Source of the DNA: Primulina eburnea
Taxonomy: Eukaryota; Streptophyta; Magnoliopsida; Lamiales; Gesneriaceae
Direction: 5' to 3'
NCBI RefSeq assembly: GCF_022965805.1
Contig: NC_133102.1
Span: 8,626,885-8,690,884, forward strand
Length of the DNA: 64,000 bases
Shown here: one piece after another, positions 58,101 to 64,000 of the stretch
Numbering within the stretch: position 1 is the stretch's first letter
Layout of the letters: every line of letters begins with the position of its first letter
Program-made: the position numbers and the translations under genes
Notes under the pieces: generated by a model
Told to the model about the DNA's origin: nothing
What the model saw: only the letters and a program-made list of their open reading frames with translations
The model's database searches: none

Positions 58101-59676
58101 AGCAGCAGATGCACTAAGTCGAAAGGTATGTTCTCTATCCTTATCGACTATAGGAGTCTCGAATTTGATTGAGGACTGCTGTTTGTCTGGACTAGTATTT
58201 GAGACAGATAAGAGACCAATGAGATTATATACTATTCAAGTGACCCCAGAGCTGATTGTGAGAATTAAAGCGGCGCAAAAAGATGATCAGAATATACAGA
58301 AGTCGATTGTTATGGTTAGAACTAGACATCGATCGGAATATCAGGTTCAAAATGGTATTTTGTATGTGAATAATCGTCTGGTAGTGCCGAATGTTTCGAA
58401 TTTGAGACAGCAGATACTGACAAAAGCGCACAACAGTCGATTTAGCATTCATCCTGGTAGCAGGAAAATGTATAATGACTTGAAGACACAATATTGGTGG
58501 AAACAAATGAAAGCGGACATTGCTACATTTGTATCAAAGTGTCTGAATTGCCAACAGGTGAAAGCTGAAAGAAAGAAACCAGGAGGATTGTTTCAAAGTT
58601 TGTCCATTCCTGAATGGAAATGGGATCACATTTCCATGGACTTTGTGACACAGTTGCCACGTTCCTCCCGAGGTTACGATGCGATTTGGGTCGTGATTGA
58701 TAGATTGACCAAATCAGCATGCTTTATTCCATACAAGATGACATATAGATATGATCAGATGGCCGATATCTATGTCAGAGAAGTTGTTGGATTGCATGGA
58801 GTGCCGAAATCTATTGTTTCAGACCGTAACCCTCGGTTTACTTCGCACTTCTGGCAGAGTCTGCAGCAAGCTCTCGATACGAAATTGCATCTTAGTACCG
58901 CATATCATCCACAGACTGACGGACAGTCAAAACGGACGATCCAGACCTTGGAAGATATGCTGAGAGCGGTAGTGCTTGACTTTAGCACTGGATGGCAGGA
59001 GGCATTGCCTCTTTGTGAATTTTCGTACAACAATAGCTATCAAACGAGTATTGAAATGGCACCATTTGAAGCGTTGTACGGAAAGAATTGTCGATCCCCG
59101 TTATATTGGGATGATCTCTCTGAAGTTCCTGAGACTGGACCTGATATGATCAGAGATATGACTGAAAAAGTGAAATTAATTCAAAAGAAAATAAAGGCAG
59201 CCCAGGACAGACAAGCCAAATATGCCAACCTTCGACGTAGACCGTTGGTATTTGAGGTAGGAGACCGAGTGTTCCTGAAGATTTCACCTTTTAGGGGTGT
59301 TGTCCGATTTGGAAAGAGAGGGAAGTTGTCTCCACGATACGTCGGTCCTTATGAGATTCTCGAGAAGATAGGAGATCGTGCCTACCGACTAGCATTGCCG
59401 CCTTCTTTATCTGGAATACATGATGTCTTTCATGTATCGATGCTGCGGCAATATCTCCCTGATGATTCACATGTTATTCAACCAGACGAGACCGAGCTGG
59501 ACGAGACATTGAGTTATGTCGAGAAACCGATTCAGATCATCGACCGTAAAGAAAAACAGCTCAGAATAAAGACGATTCCTCTTGTAAAAGTTCAATGGAC
59601 TCGTCATGGTATCGCAGAAGCTACGTGGGAGACTGAGTCGGATATGAGACAAGAATTCCCAGCATTATTTCACTGA
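55192..59676 (+). pseudogene. Chromovirus gag-pol, one frame with five in-frame stops
   Basis: From ATG 55192 to the TGA at 59674-59676 everything reads in one frame (1495 codons) with no frameshift. In-frame stops are at 55342 (TGA), 56053 (TAG), 56224 (TAG), 56716 (TAG) and 57415 (TGA). Order: gag (NWWINRKRALEH; FVNLRQ-like FANLRQGQLNIEEY), CCHC knuckle split by the second stop (CRICKQ, stop, GHFARVC), protease (LIDTGASHTFIS), RT ([20 protein letters not shown]; catalytic [11 protein letters not shown]), RNase H ([33 protein letters not shown]), integrase with zinc finger ([10 protein letters not shown]) and core ([19 protein letters not shown]). The third catalytic residue is changed: GQSKRTIQ has Lys (58930-58932) where the family has Glu. 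The C-terminal 60 residues look like a chromodomain ([16 protein letters not shown]). Not functional. Confidence 0.93.
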
Positions 59677-59774
59677 TGTAAATTTTTGTGTACGGTTTTG
59701 TATATACACTCCATACTAATACGATTGATTGCTTGTGATTTCGAGGACGAAATCGTATCTTGGGGGGGGGGGAA

Positions 59775-61579
59775 TTTAATGCCCGGAAATTTAATCCTAA
59801 TAATCTATAATTATTGAATTATAATCTGACATGATTATGAGAGGATTAATCGGGACACAAAATAAGAATACGTGTGGAAATGTATGTGCGAGGACAGTAG
59901 CATCGGCGCACATGCGCGACAGAACGCACGCACATGCGCCAAGCAGACAGTAGGCCTCGCGCATATGCGCGGCGTTTATTCGCGCATATGCGCGGAAGAG
60001 TGTCGCGCATATGCGCGAGTCCCCGTGAAGCTACGCGCCGAGACAGAAAGTCTCGCGCATATGCCCGGAAGGTGGTCGCGCATATGCGCGAGACGTACAG
60101 CAGGCACACCGAGCCACTTGGCCTAATGCATGTGGGAGATGTGTATATATATATATACGTACATGCATTTCATTCTCCCGGGGAAAGAAAAGGAGAATCC
60201 GGGGGAAAGCTTTGATCCTTGATTCCAGAATTCGATTTGCGATCAATCCGTCCGTCTGAATTGTAATCCGACTTCGGTACCGAGTTCCTAGCAACGTAGA
60301 CTCCAACTTGACGTAAGTTTTACTACGTTTTGACATGCTTTGAAATTATGATGTTGTCAGAATTGAATGGAATTCATATATGATGTTCTTGACATATTAG
60401 ACATCGTAGAATCGAAGTCAGATTGAGAAACGGACTGATTATGGAATTGTTATGAATTTTTAGGGTATATTGATTTATACCGGACAGATTTGAATTGTGA
60501 TTGAATTACAGATTGTAATGGATATGAGTTATGATTTGTAATTGATGTCTATTGATTTAGTATTGACGGGGATACTGAGATTGTACCGTTATGCCGTTGA
60601 TTTTGAATTAAATCCAAATTGATCAGATTGTTATTGATTTGAAAGGTATATTGATATGAGATTATCGGTATTGCCATTGTCAGATTGAGGGATTGGCAGA
60701 GTTTGGATTCCAGACCGAAACTACAACGGAAGGTATAAGTCAATGGGTATTGAGACATCGACTCAAGTAGGATGTACTTGGGTTTCCCTAAATCACATAC
60801 TTATTCTTTGTTTATCATTGTCTTTAATGATTTGATTTAAATGCTTGTTCTATGGATTTATAGGAGCATGCATTAGACGAGTAATTTTGTGACAGAAGTA
60901 CCTGATAGTGGCAGGTAACCACGGGTACATTGCACGATGTCACAAGATATGGCGATAGACCGTAGTCTATGACGGATGCGTCTGGACACTGGATGTTTGG
61001 TTATATCGACTTGGATAGAACTGGAGTCTTTTCTATTACTGTTTGTCGATATAGGAATGCCACATCTGGACACAGGGATCCCTAGGCTAGGATTGAGTCT
61101 AGTCTGAATCGTGGAGTCACGAGTATTGTCGACAGATTGATATTGTTTACATTTCTGATTTTGATATGTATTACTGTTATCTGTTTCATGCTTGGTATTG
61201 AATATATAACTGCATGTTCTTTGATTTATACTGGGATTTATTCTCACCGGAGTTATCCGGCTGTTGTCTTGTTTGTATGTGTACATGACAACAGGTGGGA
61301 CAGGTTCAGGGTCCAGGAGATGAGGAGAGCTCGTGATTAGAGTGGAGGCTCCGGACTTGGATTGTATATAGGGTTTGAACACTTGATAGTAGCTGTTGAA
61401 CCTTAGTTTGTACTGAATTGTAGACGGTACAGGACTTGTACTTTATAATATACTGAGTTGTATATTAGATTGTTGTCACTACGTTCCGCATTTTAAAAAA
61501 AAATTTTAGACCCTGTTTTATAATTGATTAATTAGTCCCAATGACGATTATGATTATGATTAGCGTCCGGGTCCCCACA
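59775..61579 (+). repeat. 3' LTR of the chromovirus (1805 bp)
   Basis: Uninterrupted copy of the 5' LTR. It starts tttaatgcccgg, with TG mutated to TT. It contains seven CGCGCATATGCGCG-type palindromes and the empty site used by the gag-only element. Ends gggtccccaca, followed by the CAATC duplication. Confidence 0.92.
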
Positions 61580-62598
61580 CAATCCAAATTCGAAAATAAA
61601 TCAATGAAGAAATGATGATCTCAATACTATTTTATCAAATTCTTCTCAATTAATCGACAATTAAATGTTGAGCTTTATGTTCAATCGAACTCAATTCTCC
61701 AAAATCACATCCAACTCTCTCCTCTTATTTTTGAAACCATGTCTTCTAAATATAAAAAGATAGGGAAGAAGATCGTTGCTGACGATGGGGTGAAGCATCA
61801 CAAGGAAACATTGGACAAAGATCGAATATGAACTTCTAACAATGTATGATGCAACGCTTCCACCAATCCGACACTTGACAAATTATCAATAAAACACTTG
61901 TTTCGGGGATTGGTTATTTTCAGGAGTTGCCAAGTGAATAGGAAGTACATATGTGAGACAACACAACCAACATTTCACAGATGTTGAGAAACAGATATTC
62001 GATATCCAAAACAAAATAAGTAAACAAGAAGCACTCAACCATAGCATATCATCATTTGAAATGTAGATATTCATTCTGAAATATTTATTTTAACTGAGCA
62101 AAATGAAAATTCTCAATTGTAATTTCTTTTGTTTAATATGCGTAACCTCAAACAATATTCGAGCAAGATTATCGTGGGAAAGTTGGTTATGATGAGGGAG
62201 CGACCAAAATAGATATATGGTCGTTCAAAAAATTCAAAGGAGTTTCAACGAATATTATTAAGAAGCTGAAAAATATTGATGATGAATCATCTCTATCTTC
62301 TTTCTCCACACCATTTATCACGCATCATCGAGGAAGGACACGACATGCAGGAAATGAGCAAAACTATTAGACAAAGAGGAGAATGATAGAAAGATACAAA
62401 TATGGTTTATATGCTCAAAATAATGCATGAAGGAGAGACACAAAAGAAAGATGCGAGGATTGTTATAGCAAAAGAACATTATGCATATATTGCGCAAAAT
62501 ATGGAAAAGAATTATGAAATCATGAGGGTGATGGAGCACGAGATGAGGGTGAGGGAATACGAAAGAATGGAGATGGACCAGAAAAATCGGACCATGGA
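61580..62598 (+). pseudogene. Decayed coding remnant, function not recognised
   Basis: A possible start at 61739 reads MSSKYKKIGKKIVADDG and stops after about 31 codons. The reading resembles, from memory, the N-terminus of SANT/Myb-like proteins that accompany PIF/Harbinger transposons, but this is weak. A second open stretch from 62402 (MVYMLKIMHEGETQKK) encodes a charged, helical, Glu/Met/Arg-rich segment and is cut at 62598 by the tandem fold-back element. Reading continues after it at 63173 (EKYVHDPKSSDVQ, then stop). Stops and frameshifts separate the pieces. Confidence 0.3.
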
Positions 62599-62862
62599 TG
62601 TAACGACCCATTACAGGCCCAGTGGACCGCCCATACGGCCCACTGCCAAGTATCTATATATCCATGTGATCTTGGGTTCGATCCTGGGGAGGCACATACT
62701 TAAGTTCATGGGCTTAAGAGTTCTATGAGTAACCATACGACGCCTATGGAAAGCCCGTGAGGGACAAAGGCCCCATAGAGGGAGCCCAAGATCGGGATAG
62801 CCTTGGGTCGGTTGGCAGTGGGCCGTATGGGCGGTCCACTGGGCCTGTAATGGGTCGTTACA
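62599..62862. repeat. Fold-back unit A (264 bp)
   Basis: The inverted termini pair over 52 bases (to the gccaa at 62650). It lacks the 23 bp with most of the A box. The B-box-like ggttcgatcc is near 62674-62683. Confidence 0.88.
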
Positions 62863-62880
62863 ATAAAAGGCGCCTTTTAT
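62863..62880. repeat. Perfect 18-bp palindrome between the units
   Basis: ataaaaggcgccttttat equals its own reverse complement. It is the whole spacer between units A and B. Confidence 0.95.
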
Positions 62881-63167
62881 TGTAACGACCCATTACAGGC
62901 CCAGTGGACCGCCCATACGGCCCACTAGCTCAATTGGTACCAGGATTGTGCCAAGTATCTATATATCCATGTGATCTTGGGTTCGATCCTGGGGAGGCAC
63001 ATACTTAAGTTCATGGGCTTAAGAGTTCTATGAGTAACCATACGACGCCTATGGAAAGCCCGTGAGGGACAAAGGCCCCATAGAGGGAGCCCAAGATCGG
63101 GATAGCCTTGGGTCGGTTGGCAGTGGGCCGTATGGGCGGTCCACTGGGCCTGTAATGGGTCGTTACA
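62881..63167 (+). repeat. Fold-back unit B (287 bp) with tRNA-like A and B boxes
   Basis: The termini pair over 46 bases. tagctcaattggta near 62926 fits the RNA polymerase III A box with one mismatch; gttcgatcc near 62982 fits the B box, about 55 bp downstream. This recalls tRNA-derived SINEs or a tRNA fragment captured by the element. Confidence 0.75.
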
Positions 63168-63172
63168 ATGGA

Positions 63173-63629
63173 GAAATATGTTCACGATCCGAAGTCAAGT
63201 GACGTTCAATATTAGTATTATGTGAAAGTAAGAACAAATTCTTCATAAATGATCCAATCAGTAATTTATTTAGTTCGCATTTAATCATATTTTAATTATT
63301 TGTACTTTTTTATTTCGTGTAAGTTTTATAACTTAATTATGCATGTGTATTTTAAATTTTCTATAATTATGTGAATTTTATTATGGCTTTAAAAAATATT
63401 GAATTTAATAAAAAAAATTATATTTCGACTTCATCTCATCGCTCCAGAAACATGAGATTAAGTTTTCATTCTAAAATAATGAGCAATTACCCTGTTGACA
63501 TATATAAATCTTTCAATATTTTTAGTATGGTTTATTTTTCTTGATAAACCTATGATTCGCTTTTTAATTTCAAGTCTGTTTTATAATCTTGATTGGTTCT
63601 ATTCAAAAGTATATATATTAGGAGGTTAG
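63173..63629. other. AT-rich DNA between the fold-back pair and the Copia LTR
   Basis: The first roughly 55 bases continue the split coding remnant. The rest is AT-rich with no supportable feature. Confidence 0.5.
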
Positions 63630-63989
63630 TGTAAGAGATTTTCTCTAAAATCATGTTTTTGCACGCACGTATATAAACATGAAACAAATATGCGGAAGCT
63701 AAATCGAGTGTTAACTCCTGCCATTGAATCATTTTGATTTCTCTGCTTTTCCTTCCGGTTGAAGTCTTCTAAACACTCCAATCTCTCTGTAGATGGTGTA
63801 TTATTCTGTATGAGATTGTGTATTTAGGGACCTCAATGCCTTCGGTATTTATAGGCAAACTCATACCATCAATGAGTTTGTGTGAGAGTCTGAATGTTCA
63901 GAAGAAGAAACGGTACGCATGTTTTGGCCGTCGCCAATTCCTTCACGCTACGTCTCTTTTAAATTTTCATATGTGTCATAATTCTTACA
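63630..63989 (-). repeat. LTR (360 bp) of a minus-strand Copia running off the window
   Basis: It starts TGTAAGAG and ends ATTCTTACA, so the ends form a 7-bp inverted repeat. On the minus strand it carries the TATA box ctataaatacc near 63840-63850. The adjoining polypurine tract sets it as the 3' LTR of a minus-strand element. The five bases before it, gttag, are half of the expected target duplication. Confidence 0.75.
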
Positions 63990-64000
63990 TTCTCCCACTT
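63990..64000 (-). other. Polypurine tract of the edge Copia
   Basis: On the minus strand aagtgggagaa directly precedes the LTR; the same pattern is seen by the Tork-like LTR at 12146. The body of the element lies outside the window. Confidence 0.75.

Larger units (their letters stand above)
48918..61579 (+). mobile_element. Tekay-like chromovirus (Ty3) hosting a gag-only element
   Basis: The LTRs (48918-54916 including a 4.15 kb insertion; 59775-61579) are very similar and end gggtccccaca. A perfect target duplication CAATC flanks the element (48913-48917, 61580-61584). The tRNA-Met site, single-frame gag-pol, a chromodomain-like C-terminus and a polypurine tract (11 G at about 59762-59772 after ttcgaggacgaaat) identify a Tekay/Del-type chromovirus. 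The right LTR has TT instead of TG at its first two bases. Without the insertion the element is about 8.5 kb. Confidence 0.93.
62599..63167. mobile_element. Tandem pair of fold-back units with 5-bp target duplication
   Basis: Unit A (62599-62862, 264 bp) and unit B (62881-63167, 287 bp) are direct repeats, each starting TGTAACGACCCATTACAGG and ending in its reverse complement. An 18-bp perfect palindrome ataaaaggcgccttttat (62863-62880) lies between them. The pair is flanked by ATGGA (62594-62598 and 63168-63172). TG...CA ends, direct repeats and a 5-bp duplication fit two LTRs of a miniature retrotransposon, but the unit itself has terminal inverted repeats of 46-52 bp. Unit B has 23 bp that unit A lacks; they complete a tRNA-like A box (tagctcaattgg), and both units have a B-box-like ggttcgatcc. 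No ORF, primer-binding site or polypurine tract is present. Class uncertain. Confidence 0.85.

Overview
This is plant nuclear DNA, AT-rich and dominated by LTR retrotransposons nested inside each other. A eudicot is certain from the Copia/Ty3 lineages and the intron pattern. An asterid of the Lamiales (for example Gesneriaceae) is my guess, from remembered resemblance of the Sirevirus ORF3 and of a small inverted-repeat element; it is not shown by the sequence. I see only one ordinary host gene: a RAD6-type ubiquitin-conjugating enzyme (E2) on the minus strand at 18608-23325, five coding exons giving exactly 152 residues with its catalytic cysteine intact.

Layout. (1) 1-4331: the 3' end of a Sirevirus (Copia), with an intact 938-residue third ORF, polypurine tract and 1.0 kb LTR. 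(2) 4332-11625: AT-rich intergenic DNA with a small inverted-repeat MITE, a TA microsatellite, and a chromovirus-like LTR cut by a 1.3 kb non-autonomous CACTA element (TSD TAT). (3) 11626-17698: a decayed minus-strand Copia (Tork-like) whose RNase H region holds a 1.05 kb TRIM (TSD CTCCA). That TRIM contains what looks like a Cassandra-type LTR with a 5S rRNA-like domain and a second primer-binding site. (4) 17699-24071: the gene island with the E2 gene. (5) 24072-47450: a second, heavily decayed Sirevirus, cut in gag by another LTR and in ORF3 by a 14 kb minus-strand Athila-type Ty3 element (32212-46275, TSD CTTAG). The Athila protease is itself cut by an internally deleted chromovirus (38614-42760). 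(6) 48918-61579: a Tekay-like chromovirus (TSD CAATC) with gag-pol in one frame broken by five stops. Its 5' LTR carries a very young gag-only element (49305-53452, TSD CACTT). (7) 61580-64000: a decayed coding remnant split by two tandem fold-back units around an 18-bp palindrome with a 5-bp TSD (ATGGA), then the LTR and polypurine tract of another minus-strand Copia that runs off the window.

The order of insertion can be read from the target-site duplications. The most unusual items are the tandem fold-back pair with tRNA-like A/B boxes at 62599-63167, the TRIM/Cassandra chimera at 12657-13705, the gag-only element with its preserved empty site in the sister LTR, and short-motif arrays at about 100-400 bp from the 5' end of three unrelated LTR families. 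No previously undescribed cellular system is evident. The novelty lies in the mobile-element architecture.
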